From Tetracentron sinense (taxonomy: Eukaryota; Streptophyta; Magnoliopsida; Trochodendrales; Trochodendraceae): a stretch of DNA of 64,000 nucleotides. Shown piece after piece: positions 45,719 to 57,653 of this stretch (the first letter of the stretch is position 1; every line of letters begins with the position of its first letter). The stretch spans positions 26,257,215-26,321,214 of the forward strand of contig CM026554.1 in NCBI GenBank assembly GCA_015143295.1, given 5' to 3'. The position numbers and the translations under genes were made by a program. The notes under the pieces were generated by a model. That model did not search any database. It had not been told where the DNA came from and saw only the letters and a list, made by a program, of their open reading frames with translations.

Positions 45719-48700
45719 CTCTGTATGTCTGGACTGTTTTGACCATATCTTTTGACTCGCTCGTCGGATTTCGACGATTCAACTTGCGTTGGGTTCGTCT
45801 TTCGAAAACGCACATTTCTGACGTTTCGGAATTTTCGATTTCTCCCTTATTTATTAATTAGACTACAAAAATGGCCAATTAGTTACGAAGGTGCTATTCA
45901 TTAAGGATGAAAAAGTCCGGGGTGCTACACAATAGGTATCTATCTAGGTCACTAGATTGAAAGCCTCTGCTGCTAATAGTCAAGACTACCTACCTAGATA
46001 GTGTAAAAGCCATCATTGCATGAAAATATATGATCAGATAAAGATCATCAAAAGAAATCTTACAAAGTTTGGAGGTATTTGACCGAAAATAAAAGCAAAA
46101 TAATGAGTCAAATAAAATAGATACAGGAGCACTAAAATGTAAAAAATCAGCATATCTGGATCTAACTAGGTTTGAGTTCTAAGATTTATGTCTTCGGGAG
46201 TCCCCTTAGTGGTTAATGTCATATCCGTGGAAAGGGAAAGAAACCTTGATCTAGTCTCTTGTCAAACCACCACTACACACATATTGCTTCACTTTTGAAC
46301 TGTTCACTAAATGTGTCTAAGTGAATTGGCTATGAATTAGCATTCCATGAGATTTAGTTAGATGTGTATCCTCAGTCGGACTAACTAATCATGATCTTCA
46401 TTGGACTTGTAATTTTAAAATTACTACTGCTTGGAATGCTTTTGATGCATGTTTGTGTGGCACATGACATTTTTTTTGTAATATTATTATATGTTTTCTT
46501 TTTGGTTGTCATGGGCCTTTCTGGCTTAAGTGCTTTGTTTTTGGTGGTCTCCTTGATCTTAGGGGGAGAAGATCAAGTTCAGTTGTTGAGGGGGAGTTCT
46601 GTGCTTGAGTAGTTGAGGGGGAGTTTGTGCTTTATATTTCTATCTTGTTCCCTGCTCTTAAGTCCCCTCATTGTCTACTTTTGATTGGTTGTACAGTGGT
46701 TGCCTTGATATTTCACATTTGCTAAATTGATATATTTTTTGGAATATTGGCTTCCTGCCTTCCTTTGGCAATTGTGCCAAAAAGGGGGAGAAAGTTGGGT
46801 AGTATTTCCCAAGTTCAGTACATTTCTTGCATTACCTGTGTTTATATACTTTCATATTCCACACATGCTTCACTAAGTATTTTGTTTATGACCATGTGCA
46901 GGTGCGGGTTACAAAAGACAGATTTTAGTTGACAAACGCTTCAGTGTATTTATTTAAGATGATTTGTCAATTGGTTTCATGTAATAATGTTGGAGTCATG
47001 TAATGTCCTAATTCACCGTTTTGATGTGTTTGGGTGAGTTTGTGTCAAGTCATGTCCTTCAGTTTGGTTTTGTCACAGAATTGCCAAATGGGGAGATTGT
47101 AAAGTCCATGTTTTTTGAGTTGGCATATTCTGGTGTCAAAACAAGTAAGTCTAGGTGTCTAGGTGTGTATCTTGTGTCATTGCCGTCAAGCATTCATAAC
47201 AAGTGAAGTTGAAGAGCATTGAAGACTGTTGATCGACTCAGTTGAACATTTCCTTCATAGGATGGTAAGTGACCTAGATACCATGCTACCATAGGTGGGA
47301 ATTGACTTAGAATAATCCTAACATGATGCCTTAGGTGGTAAGTGTCCTAGACTAACCATACGAACCCTAGGTGATGAGATAAACAGTGCAAAACTTGTTT
47401 AAAATTTTGAAATTTAAAAAAAAACCAAGGTTACTTTTTTTGGCATATCTCCTAAACCGTAGCTCGGATTTTGGTCCATAATATGTTAGAATGACCGCAT
47501 TGAAAAGAGCTACAAATTTTTTTGAAGGGATCGAGAGCTAAAAATAAAGTTTTAAATTCGGTTTTCACCTCAGGGTCGACCCTAACCATTGGGGGTCGAC
47601 TCTGAAGAGCCCTTTTTTTGTATGGTGCAAATGGGCAGAGACAAGGAAAAGTGAGGGTCGACCTTGGAGGTTAGTTCGGTTGACCAAACTGCACACTTGG
47701 GTCGACCCTGATATGGGAAATATACCTAAATCGGTTTTATTCCTATTTTGGTTTTTTTAACCTATTTAGCAACTTCTAAACATGTTTTTTCATCCTCTAT
47801 TTATTGTGAATCCTTCTATTTCGTGGAGTACAACTTTAGGAGAGCATAGAGAGGGTTTTTAACTCCTTCTAGAGTTCATAAAAACCCTGGAAAACTTAGT
47901 GTTCTCACACCCTATGTTAGTGCATTCAACCTAGAGTTTGCAAGCCTAAAGCTCCATTATTGCTTGTTTGGACTTGTCCTTTGAAGTAGTCCATCTAGGT
48001 GTTGATTTCTATCAAACCATCAACCCGTTCTGGATAGAACATCTTGGCCGGAGTGTTCCGGAGCCTTTACGAAGGAGATCGATCCGAGATGGATCGTGGA
48101 TGTATGATTTGGTCGGTGAAATCCGAAGCTGTCATTGACGGAGATCGATCGGAAGATCGTGGACTGTTTTCAAGACACAAAGAGAAGTACGAGCGGCTGT
48201 GGTTGATCATGGGACTTGAGAGTACGTGATGAATTTTCGAGGCGTAGATGACTAAGAACTGAAGGATCGTAGTGTCGAGTCCGAAGGAGTCAAGTTCGAG
48301 TCTTGTAAGTTCTTGTTTACTTTATCTTAGTGGATTCTCATGGCTGGACTAGGTCCTGTGGTTTTTCCCGGATGGGTTTCCACGTAAAAATCCTTGTGTT
48401 GTGGTTTGCTTGGTTTTCTATTTTCGCTCTTAAATTTTATCATCACTTAAGTTAATAACTTAATTGTTAAAATATTCAAAAGGGTAGATAGACTTTTAGG
48501 GAAACCGAACCATCCCCTTAAACTTGTGAGATTCTCAACTCAAACCCTAGATTTGAGGTTCACCGAATTTTTTTCAGTTATCTTTAATTAGAAACTCTAA
48601 TAGATAATGATCAAGAGATGGATAAGATCCATATCAAACCACATCTATATATATATTCCCCAAGCCCAAACCATAGGGGATTGATTTTCATTATTATTGA

Positions 48701-49164
48701 CCACATGCAAAACTGTTTGGGGGTTGATTTCATGATTCAAACCCAAGAAATTTCGTGAGCTAGGGTTTTGAACCGTAATGATTTTGAGCTAGAGAGTCCA
48801 AGGGATTTTGTGGATTTACTTGTTGGGTTATAAGTTGTTAGAATTCCATAAACATCTTCATCTCTTTTTGATCTAAGGATTATTATCCGAGGATTATTTT
48901 GTTCTTCATAAAGCCAAGGAAAGATTCGAAAGCTTCGTGGAGATAACAAAGAGCGAGGATCGAGTTTGGAGTATTTTTTCGAGAATCTCTACAAAGAGTT
49001 CTAAAGTTTTATCATTTTTGTGCTTCACCGAAGAACATCATTCACCGAGGTAATATTCTTCTATCATGTAGTTAATATTAAATATTTTCTATGGTGTAAA
49101 GATCTTCCAGATCCAGTTTTCAGCATAATTTTTTATCTGGATTCACTTCAAGTGGTATCAGAGC

Positions 49165-50961
49165 TCATGGCTAAAGAGTAAATTTTTCATTTTTTAAAAA
49201 GATAATTAAATAAGTAAAATAATTCATGAGATGAATTTTATTTATTTATTTAAGCTCGTGGTTTTTCTTTTATTTGTTCATGAGATGAATAAATAAATAA
49301 TTATTTTTTATATATTATTTATCGAATGAGATTTGATAATAATAATAATTAGATAATTTTAAAAACTAGCTTTCTATGTGTTTTAATTAATTTTTGAAAT
49401 AAATAAGTTTATTATTAAAACCTTTTAAATGATTGGATCATATAAAAATATTTGTTAATTGTTTAAAATAATTAATGAATGTTTTTTCAAATAAATAGAT
49501 TTTATTCGAAAATTTTAAAACCCAATAAAGTGATGAGATCATTTTATTGTATACTTTCTTTTTTTGATGATGAGATCATGTTTAAGATTTTCCTCCCATT
49601 CCTTCTCTCAGTTTTTATTTTATTTTTGATCTTGAATAATATCATAACCAATCTTGAATTATATCAAAACCAATCTTTATGAAAGAATCTTGCATTCAAG
49701 AAAAGAATAAAAGATCATAGATTTTGAAATGGAAGTTAAGAAAATCCTATCTGAATTTTAAAAATAATTTTATTAAAATTTGTTTGTTGGGAAATATTAT
49801 GGTTTTATTATTTTCCGGTTTGATCTATATAAGATATAGATTTTTTGAGCTCAATGATAATTGTTATCATTCTTTTAATGTTTTAAAATATCGAAAAAAG
49901 TACTTCATCACCATGTTGCATTTAATTGTATGAGATTATAGTTATGGATCAATTTTATTAACTGTGATAAATTGTTTATCATGCATTCATATTAGAGGAA
50001 AATTTGTAGTAGGTTTTTGGCAATTTGTAAAGGGCAGATTCATTCGGTTTCCCTGATAATGGGCAAATGAAAATTTGGTTTCCCTAATGCCATTTAATTT
50101 CTGTATCATGCATTGGCCGAGGGTGAGCTAGTTTTGGACAAGACAAGTAGTCTCTCAGTTCCCTTTAATGTAAGGAGGATGCTGCGAGAAGGATCTCGAA
50201 TAAATGATAAAGGAAGGGATTGCGAAGCTATTTTCGAGTTGCCTTTATTCATTCTCTTACATTCATGCATTTTATTTTATTTGACCCATAGCAATTAATC
50301 TCATATAATCATAATTGTTGTTTATTGTCATGAGATGATACTTGTTTAGTTTATCATGAGATAATATTAACTACTGATTATTCATGTTTTATTTTGTTAA
50401 AATAATTGCCCTATATATCATGTGTATATAAGACTGGGGATAAGTCCCTATGTATTATGATCTTTTACCATACTCTATGTGCTCTTATAGTGGAGAGTGT
50501 GAGTAAGCTAACAGGCCAAAGCCGAGCCCAATCCCTCTCACCTATGTGAAAACATGGTGAAAACTTTATAAGTAAATAGTGAGAGCAACAACGCCAAAAT
50601 GTGAGCTTTCGCTAGGTGTATATTAGGTTCATGGTGGGTGGTCACATGAATAAGAGATGTCATACAATAACGCCAAAGAGTGAGTATAACATTCCTTATA
50701 GATCAGACAGTAGATCGAATACTCCAAGATTCACATGATAAGATCTGTGAAAGTGGAGAAGATAGATTCTATCTACCTATTCAAGGCGATGTGATGTTGC
50801 GCCCAAAGACGGGATTACATTAAGCCAGTGACTAGGTATTCGATGCCAATTAACTCTCCCTATATTGGCAATACTATTAGAAACAAACCCATAATCTAAT
50901 TGTATTAAATGAATTCAATAGATCCTTAATACTGTCTTTAATTTTGTCATTTGATTAGATC
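49165..50961 (+). other. Copia leader between primer site and gag
   Basis: No protein domain is seen. The left half is very AT-rich. The right half (50460-50900) has two AACGCCAAA(A/G).GTGAG stretches and ends just before the gag ATG at 50962. A long leader is normal for plant copia elements. Short open frames here, such as 49479-49682 and 50113-50298, look accidental. Confidence 0.6.
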
Positions 50962-51523
50962 ATGACATGCCTTCACCCTCTAACTAAAATTTTACGTGAT
51001 AAGAAGTTAGTTGGAACTAACTATGTTGACTGGAAAAGAAAAATTAGAATTGTATTTGCCGTAGACAACCTTGACCTGCTTCTTAAGACACCTAAACCTG
51101 AGATTCCTGATGATGCATCACCGGTCCAAAAGGCTGAGTTGGAGCATTGGGAGAGGTCCAATCAGATGATCAAGTGTTACATTCTGGCTTCAATGTCTAA
51201 CATTTTGCAAAGCCAGCATGAATACATGGATAAAGCTTATGACATTTTGCAAAACTTGCATGAGATGTTTAGTGAGCAAAATAGGTCAACTCGACAAATA
51301 AAGTTGAAAATCCTTGTTAACACCAAGATGGCTGAGGGAACTCCAATCAAAGAGCACATCATAAAGATGATGTGCTTGTTGAATGAACTGGAAATTCTTG
51401 GTGGAGAGATGGATGCTATCACTCAAGTTGATACAGTTCTTCAATCACTCCCTTCGTCTTTTAATGCGTTCGTGTTAAATTATAACATGAACAAGAGTGA
51501 AATATCACTAAGTGAGCTTATGA
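50962..51523 (+). pseudogene. Copia gag, N-terminal part, cut by a LINE
   Basis: This is an open frame starting MTCLHPLTKILRDKKL, with TNYVDWKRKIRIVF, YDILQNLHEMFSEQNRSTRQ, KMAEGTPIKEHIIKMMCLLN and DTVLQSLPSSFNAFVLNYNM, the classic order of Ty1/copia gag (UBN2-type domain). The protein forms the cytoplasmic particle. The homology stops at about 51523 in LSELMN, where a LINE fragment enters. Beyond it, 52238-52320 continues as a basic linker (KGTKRIERRT...), and after the solo LTR the zinc knuckle appears at 54785. Confidence 0.88.
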
Positions 51524-51529
51524 ACTTAT

Positions 51530-52237
51530 TTGTTTGTTTTTTTTTTTTAAAAAAACTCAGAAGGACTGGGGGGTTTGGTTTGGCTGACCCCTACCGGTTT
51601 TATTAAATTAGAAAAAGCTGGGGGGGGGGGGGGGGACATAAACCTTACCCCATACAGACAACCTGACGGAAGAGGGGGACATAAAACCTTACCCCTTCCA
51701 AGACAAACAACCTTAGTGATGACATTTTCACCCCTGACAAAACTGACCAAAGAAAAAACAAGGGGTGGACATAAACCCAACCCCTACAACCAAAAAACCC
51801 ATAAAACCAAAAATTGCACAGCTGGGGGGATATGAACTAGAACCCCAACTAAAAACCATTTCTCTTGAATCTGAAATTGACAATAACCAAATGACATATC
51901 TTTTCAACCATTCCAAAGGTAGCGGACATTGTATAGAGAAGAATTATCAGTGCACAACATACCCTTTATAGGCATCGGACAATCGCTAAGAGATCTGAAA
52001 ATTTTACTATCCTGATTCCTGCAAGCTTCTTTGGAAAGATAGTCAGCTATTTGGTTATTTTCAGGGTAAGTATACTGAAATACCAAATTACATTTAATCT
52101 TCAAACTGAGAATATTCTTCCACCAGTACCACGTTTTCCAAGGAGGCTCTATGATGTCATTGGTGGTTGCAGAAGATTTGATCAAAAAGTCAACGAAGGG
52201 TGAAATATGAATTATCGATAAACCTGATACCTCCAAG
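51530..52237 (-). mobile_element. 5'-truncated LINE tail inside copia gag
   Basis: Read from the right, a frame (52236-51904) gives part of a LINE RNase H: PPWKTWYWWKNILSLKIKCN and YPENNQIADYLSKEACRNQD. The 3' tail follows with three units of the GGGGTAAGG..CCCC type (51619-51651 with 16 G, 51672-51698, 51761-51787), and the end GGGGTC..CCAAACCCCCC, then a poly(A) seen as T/A runs at 51538-51557. The tail design equals that of the full LINE at 29273-35826, so it is a short copy of that family. Confidence 0.85.
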
Positions 52238-52320
52238 GGAACAAAAAGAATAGAAAGAAGAACAAGGGTAAAGGGAAGTTTAAAGACTACAGGGGTAAGG
52301 CAAAAGTTGTCAAAGGTTCT

Positions 52321-54734
52321 TGTCGCGCCCCAAAACCCACCCTAGGAGTTAGAGTGAATCTTGGACGACTCATCATGACTTGCATGACTTGCTTGACCAA
52401 AACAACCTGCAACAGACCTGGAGCATACACAATAGAGGACAATAATAGTGGAAACATAAACTATAAAGTACAGCGGAAGACTTAACCAAAAACCTCTATG
52501 TGTATATGCATATAAATGGTCCAAGTTTATACAAAAAGAAAATACAAAAAAGAAAGTGCGGATAGGCCCTCCAAAATACATGAATATATCTCTCTCACTC
52601 ACCCACAGCTATTCACTCAGAATCTACCACCTCTAATAATAACCTTCTACCGGAGGTTCCTCCACAAGTTCCTCGACATACTCCTCCTCCACCCAAGGGC
52701 TTGGAACACAGATATCAAAAGGAGTAGCCGCTCCGCTATCACCTGCCGACATAAGAAGTACGGCTGAGCATGGAATACTCAGCGGGTACCAAACACTAAC
52801 CAACAGCCATAGCATAGCAAATACAATATAAGACCGGAAGCGATTCATATCATAACAAGAAAGTAAAGCACTTTATATTCATGCTTGCATTACATAAAAA
52901 TTGATAAATCTCTTGAAAACATCGTGCATTTGACTTGACTTAAAATTCTCATTTTGTGCTTTAAAACTCGTCTTGTCATGTGTCTTGTTTTGTCGTGTCG
53001 TGTCATGCGTGTCATGCTTGTATCATGCGTGTCATGCGTGTGCCATGCTTGTCATGCATGCTTGCTTGAGAATTTAACATGCTCATGTACTTGTGAGATG
53101 CGCTTGTGAGATGCCTCGAGAGGGAAGGGAGGCCCTTCTTTCGTGATATGCCTTGAGAGGGAAGGGAGACCCTTCTTTAATGCAATGCACTTGTGAGTGA
53201 GGGGAGACCCCTCATGGAAGGGAGGGAAGTGTAAACTCCCTTGTCCTCTTTTCAAAAGCGAGGTAAAACATATCGTAAAATATGTCCCACTCCTAACATC
53301 CTTACTCTTGCAAAACCGTCGGTAAAACATGTCATGCATGCCGTGCTGGTGGAATCGTGTGCATACTTTCATTTGAAATTAAATATGACAATTTGGGGAT
53401 TTCGCAATACATAGACCATCAATAATTTGAGCAAATCAATATTTATACCAATTTAGGGAAAGTAACATATCACACTATCACAAACCCTAGCAATTTTTGT
53501 AAGCTTCTAGGCATGCATTTCTTGATTTACAACTTATCTCCTTCACATTGGCATTTCATCAAACACGTGGTATGTGCATTATGGTTAATCCTAAATCTTG
53601 AATTTCTAGGTGGGTTAACGATCACAACACACATGTGTATTCATTATTGGTACAATGCCCTCCCCATTTCATTCATTACAACAAACACACGGCATCCAAT
53701 CGCCTATTCACATCCACACCACCATCCATGCATCCATTCATCCCTGCATTATCTTGCTTAGAACTTTAGGGAAAAACATAAAATAAAAGAGACTATGAAC
53801 TAGGAGGGTAGTATAGGGTACCAACCTTGATTTGGGGTTGAAGAACACCCTTGATGTGGATTCCAACTTGAGGAAGAACCCCCACTTGGGTATGGAGAAC
53901 TCGTGATGCTTTAGGGAAGCCCCGTGCTTGCAATTTCCCAAGCTTGAACTCCCTTTGATCTCTCAATCCAAGCTCCTTGGAGGATTTCCTCAAAACCCTC
54001 TTCTCCTTTCTCTTTCCTCTTTCTCTCCTCTAGGTTAGAAATGCCCCAAAATGAAAACCCTCAAATAGATCAAGGGTTAAAACCCTCAAATCCGGCTTCA
54101 GTTACCGCATGCGATCGATCGCACACTTATCTGGGATCGATCGCAGGTCCTTGTGATCGGTCGCACCTGGATGCGATCTATCGCACATGAACCTGAACAT
54201 ATTGGTCTGATTTCCCCCTGTATGCGATCGATCGCACATTCTCGCGATCGATCGCAGAACCCTGCGATCTATCATGCTTGGGGAATCCATCTATCGCATA
54301 TGACCCCGAGAGTTTGGGACCCAATTCGCCTGCATGCGATCGATCGCACCAAACTTGCGATCGATTGCACCTTCCAGATCTTGTTGTTTTCTCCCAGTTT
54401 TCCCCCTACTTTGGTAATTCGACTATAACTTTTGACTCGGTTGCCCGATTTTGACGATTCAACTTGCGTTGGATTCGTCTTTCGAAGGGGAACATTCCTG
54501 GTATTTTAGAATTTCCAATTTATTCTTTATTTATCGACTAAATTGTCCCTGAAGTCGACTGATCCGCAAATGGGTTTCAGTAACTCGGGTTTTCGATATA
54601 TTCGACTTAGGAATACTACTTCTTAACACTTAGAGTTCTTTAAATTTTTCTCATTGCATAGGAATAGGAGGATTACAAAGGCAAAATGCCTTGACACGAG
54701 TTCCAATACATAGCAAAAGTTTCGGGGCTCTACA
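52321..54734. mobile_element. Solo LTR (Ty3-type ends), target duplication GTTCT
   Basis: It starts TGTCGCGCCCC and ends TTTCGGGGCTCTACA, with exact 5-bp flanks GTTCT at 52316-52320 and 54735-54739. It is 2414 bp without coding content. It is the second member of the family at 43654-45929, sharing its edges and long internal blocks but with different internal repeats. It interrupts the copia gene between the gag linker and the zinc knuckle. Confidence 0.92.
54108..54371. repeat. Array of TGCGATCGATCGCA palindromes
   Basis: About ten copies of TGCGATCGATCGCA or one-to-three-base variants lie within 265 bp (for example near 54110, 54134, 54172, 54222, 54243, 54334 and 54356). Five or so carry the uninterrupted CGATCGATCG core. 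The unit is a perfect 14-bp palindrome. It sits at the same relative position as the ACCGATCGATCGGT array in the related LTR at 45572-45718. Confidence 0.92.
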
Positions 54735-54739
54735 GTTCT

Positions 54740-57560
54740 TCAGGAGATGCTGGCAAGAATAAAAAAGGCAATGAAAAATGTTTCCACTGTGGTAAAATAG
54801 GCCACTGAAAGAGGAACTATAGGACTTACCTCGCAACTCTTAAGAAGGGCCACGCCGGTACTCAAGGTACTTTGAAGTACTAATTACTGTTGAGTCAAAC
54901 TTTCTGGATGGTCCCCCTAATTAATGGTGCGTGGATTCTGGATCCACTGTACATGTTTGCAATTGTTTGCAGGGATTCAAGGAAACCAGAAAACCGACAA
55001 AATAGGAGCAGAAGCTTAAAGTTGGTTCAGGTGCAAATATTGCAGTCCAGTCAATATGCATTTTTACTCTTTATTTACCTCAAAATTTAATTTTAGAAGA
55101 CTGTTTTTATGTGCCTTGTGCACACAGGAATTTGATTTCAGTTTCAAGACTTTTATATTGTGAATACTATCCTTTTTAATTCAATAGTTGAAATTAAGAA
55201 AGATGGAATGGTCTTAATTTCTGGTAATCTTATCAACAGTCTCTATTTAATATTTCCTTTGGTAAATAATGTAAGTTTACTTAGTGACAATGCCTCATCA
55301 TCTAGAATGTATGGAATGAAGAGACATTGCACAGAGTTAACTAATCTTTGACATAAGAGACTTGGTCACATTAATCTTGATAGGATCAAGAGGTTGGTAA
55401 AAGATAGTCCTATTGAATTTCTCAAGGTAGAACCACTCCCTACTTGTGAGTCATGTCTCGAAGGGAAGATGACCAAGAAGCCTTACCCTAAAAAGGTGGG
55501 AAGAGCTGAAGAAAAGTTAAACTCATACATAGTGATGTATGTGGTCCATTTAATATTGTTGCACGAGGGCAATACCGGTATTTTGTTACATTTACCAATG
55601 ACTATTCTAGATATAAATGTCTATTTGATGCAACAGGAATCTGATACTTTTGACAAGTTCAAAGAATTCAGATTAGAAGTTGAGAATCAAATAGACAAAT
55701 CCATTAAAAAACACTTCGATCAGATCGAGGTGGTGAATACCTCATCAACGATTTTATGGATTACTTAAAGGATAATAAGATTATCTCACAATGGTCAAGT
55801 CCTGCCTCACCTCAACAGAATGACGTTTTTGAAAGAAGAAACCAGACCTTATTAGATATGGTTCGATTTATGATGAGCCAGCTGATGTACCTTCCTATCT
55901 TTGGGGGTATGCTTTACAAACAACCATTTATATTCTGAACTGAGTTCCTTCTAAATCAATACCCCCTATGAATTGTGGACTGGGCGAAAACCTTGTTTAC
56001 AACATCTATAAGTATGGGGTTGTCCTGCGCATGTTCGCAAGCTCGAACCTACCAAGTTGGAATCTAGAATAGAAAAATGAAATTTTGTAAGGTATCCAAA
56101 GGAAACTAAGGGTTTCTATTTCTAATCCAAGGCAGACAAAACAATTGTTAGGAATCATGGCACATTCTTGGAGGAAGAAATGGATATTCTTAAAAAGGTT
56201 GAATTTCATGAGATGAAAGATAACACAACCAGTATCCCAAATGAACCTAATCCTTCCACTACAGACTCTTCTAATTCTATTCCACTAAGAATGTCTGAAA
56301 GAGTTTCTAGACCTCCAGATAGACTTCAATATTACAATAATGAGGTTTATCTAGTTACCCCTGCTGATGAGGATGAGGATACAAATCCTAACACTTATCA
56401 GGAAGCTGCATTAGATGTAGATGCATCTCAATGGAATAAAGCCATGAATGCAGAAATAAATTCCATGTATAACAACGACGTCTGGACTTTAGTAAATTCA
56501 CCAGATGGTATAAGGCACATTGGATGCAAATGAATTTACAAAAGGAAAAAGGGTACCGATGGAAACATGGAGACCTATAAAGCAAGAATTGTTGCAAAAG
56601 GTTACACTCAAATTCAAGGAGTTGATTATAAGGATACTTTTCACCAGTAGCTATGCTAAAATCCATCAGGATATTGCTAGCTATAGCTGCACACAATGAC
56701 TATGAGATGTGGAAAATGGATGTCAAAACTACTTTCCTAAATGGAATGTTAGAAGAAGACATCTGTATGAAGCAACCTGAGGGCTTCATTGCTCCTAACC
56801 AGGAGAACATGGTATGCAAGCTTAACAAGTCTATATATGGTTTGAAACAAGCTTCTAGAAGCTGAAACCAAAGATTTAATCTTTCGATCAAAGAATTTAA
56901 ATTCCAAAAGAATTTAGAGGAATCTTGTATTTATAAGAAGGACAGTGGGAGAGCGGTAGTATACCTTATTCTTTATGTAGATGACATCCTACTCATTGGG
57001 AATGATATAGGGATGTTATCATCAGTCAAGATCTGACTTTCTCAACATTTCTCAATGAAAGACTTGGGAGAGGCATCGTATATTCTCGGAATTAAGATCT
57101 TGAGAGATAGAAAATGCCGGATGTTGGGATTGAGTCAAACTTCCTACATTGACAAGATCTTGTCAAGATACAGTATGAGTGATTGTAAGACAACTCTCAT
57201 TCCTTTTGGACATGATGTTACTTTGTCTAAAAAGATGGCTCCTATGTCAGCTGATGAGATCAAGCAGATGAAGAGGTGTCCATATGCTTCGGTAGTTGGA
57301 AGCCTCATGTATGCCATGTTATGTACCATACCGGATATCTGTCATGCAGTGGGAGTTGTTAGTTGGTTTCAAAGCAATCCAGGAGTCAATCATTGGACTG
57401 TTGTGAAGCACATCATGAAGTACCTAAAAAGGACTTGAGATTATGTGCTTACTTTTCAAACTGAAGATTTCTGTGGAGAGCAAGTATCATTTCATTCGCG
57501 AGATTATTGAAAGGCAAGACATTATTGTTATAAAGATTAAGTCTCAACTTAATGTTGCTC
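54740..57560 (+). pseudogene. Copia pol polyprotein, broken (protease-integrase-RT)
   Basis: In order: zinc knuckle KCFHCGKIGH (about 54778-54820) with a stop where Trp is usual and the last Cys changed to Tyr; protease VDSGSTVHVC with the catalytic DSGS at 54934-54945, frameshifted against its surroundings; GAG-pre-integrase (LGHINLDRIKRLV, CESCLEGKMTKKPYPKK, 55359-55490); integrase core remnants (ISQWSSPASPQQNDVFERRN, 55783-55850); reverse transcriptase, with WNKAMNAEINSMYNNDVWTL (56168-56533), KMDVKTTFLNGMLEEDI (56653-56865) and catalytic YVDD at 56974-56985; and its C-terminal part (57055-57438, KDLGEASYILGIKILRDR, SLMYAMLCTIPDICHAVG). RNase H is only traces. Many of the breaks are TGG to TGA/TAG or TGT to TAT type changes. 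It is inactive. Confidence 0.9.
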
Positions 57561-57653
57561 ACCCGATGCTTTATCAGATAAAGTATTTGTAACACATTTA
57601 GATAGTATGAGATTGAAATCTATGTCACAGTGATTTTAGGGCAAGTGGAAGAT

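Larger units (their letters stand above)
43654..45929. mobile_element. Solo LTR (Ty3-type ends), target duplication CAATA
   Basis: It starts TGTCGCGACCC and ends CCGGGGTGCTACA. It is flanked by an exact 5-bp duplication, CAATA at 43649-43653 and 45930-45934. It is 2276 bp and has no internal coding region, so it is the product of recombination between two LTRs of a full element. Much of its sequence is shared with 52321-54734, for example ACCTGCCGACATAAGAAG and GGCTGAGCATGGAATACTC. Inside are variable repeats: TGTCATGCG runs (44320-44640) and three copies of a GTTGCCGTTCATAG unit (44411-44560). It lies inside the SIRE-like element, so it is younger than that insertion. Confidence 0.92.
39577..48576 (+). 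mobile_element. SIRE-like Ty1/copia element, gag only
   Basis: The 5' LTR 39577-41075 and 3' LTR 47098-48576 (about 1.5 kb, TGTAAAGTCC...TTTTCA) are very similar; they differ by scattered substitutions and an indel of about 25 bp between GGGTCGACCC motifs. A decayed primer site (TAGTATTAAAGCAGG for TGGTATCAGAGCAGG) follows the 5' LTR. A purine tract AAATGGGGAGAT precedes the 3' LTR. Inside are a gag gene (41110-43041) and, after a solo LTR, 45930-47097 with several AGGGGGAG tracts and TGCCAAAAAGGGGGAG, typical of the SIRE/Maximus group. No protease, integrase or reverse transcriptase was found. Flanks are CTCAT and GTTAT; the empty site in the other copia LTR reads GTTAT, so the left copy has probably mutated. 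Confidence 0.85.

Noticed and set aside
43654-45929. Full-length retrotransposon with two LTRs made of 43654-45929 and 52321-54734
   Set aside because: Each has its own exact 5-bp target duplication and they sit in different host elements, so they are two separate solo LTRs.
51575-51835. 86-codon + strand frame
   Set aside because: Antisense to the LINE 3' tail, made of the hairpin repeat units.
54108-54371. CRISPR-like array
   Set aside because: Units are 14-bp palindromes with irregular spacers in a plant LTR; no long repeats, no cas genes, wrong kind of genome.
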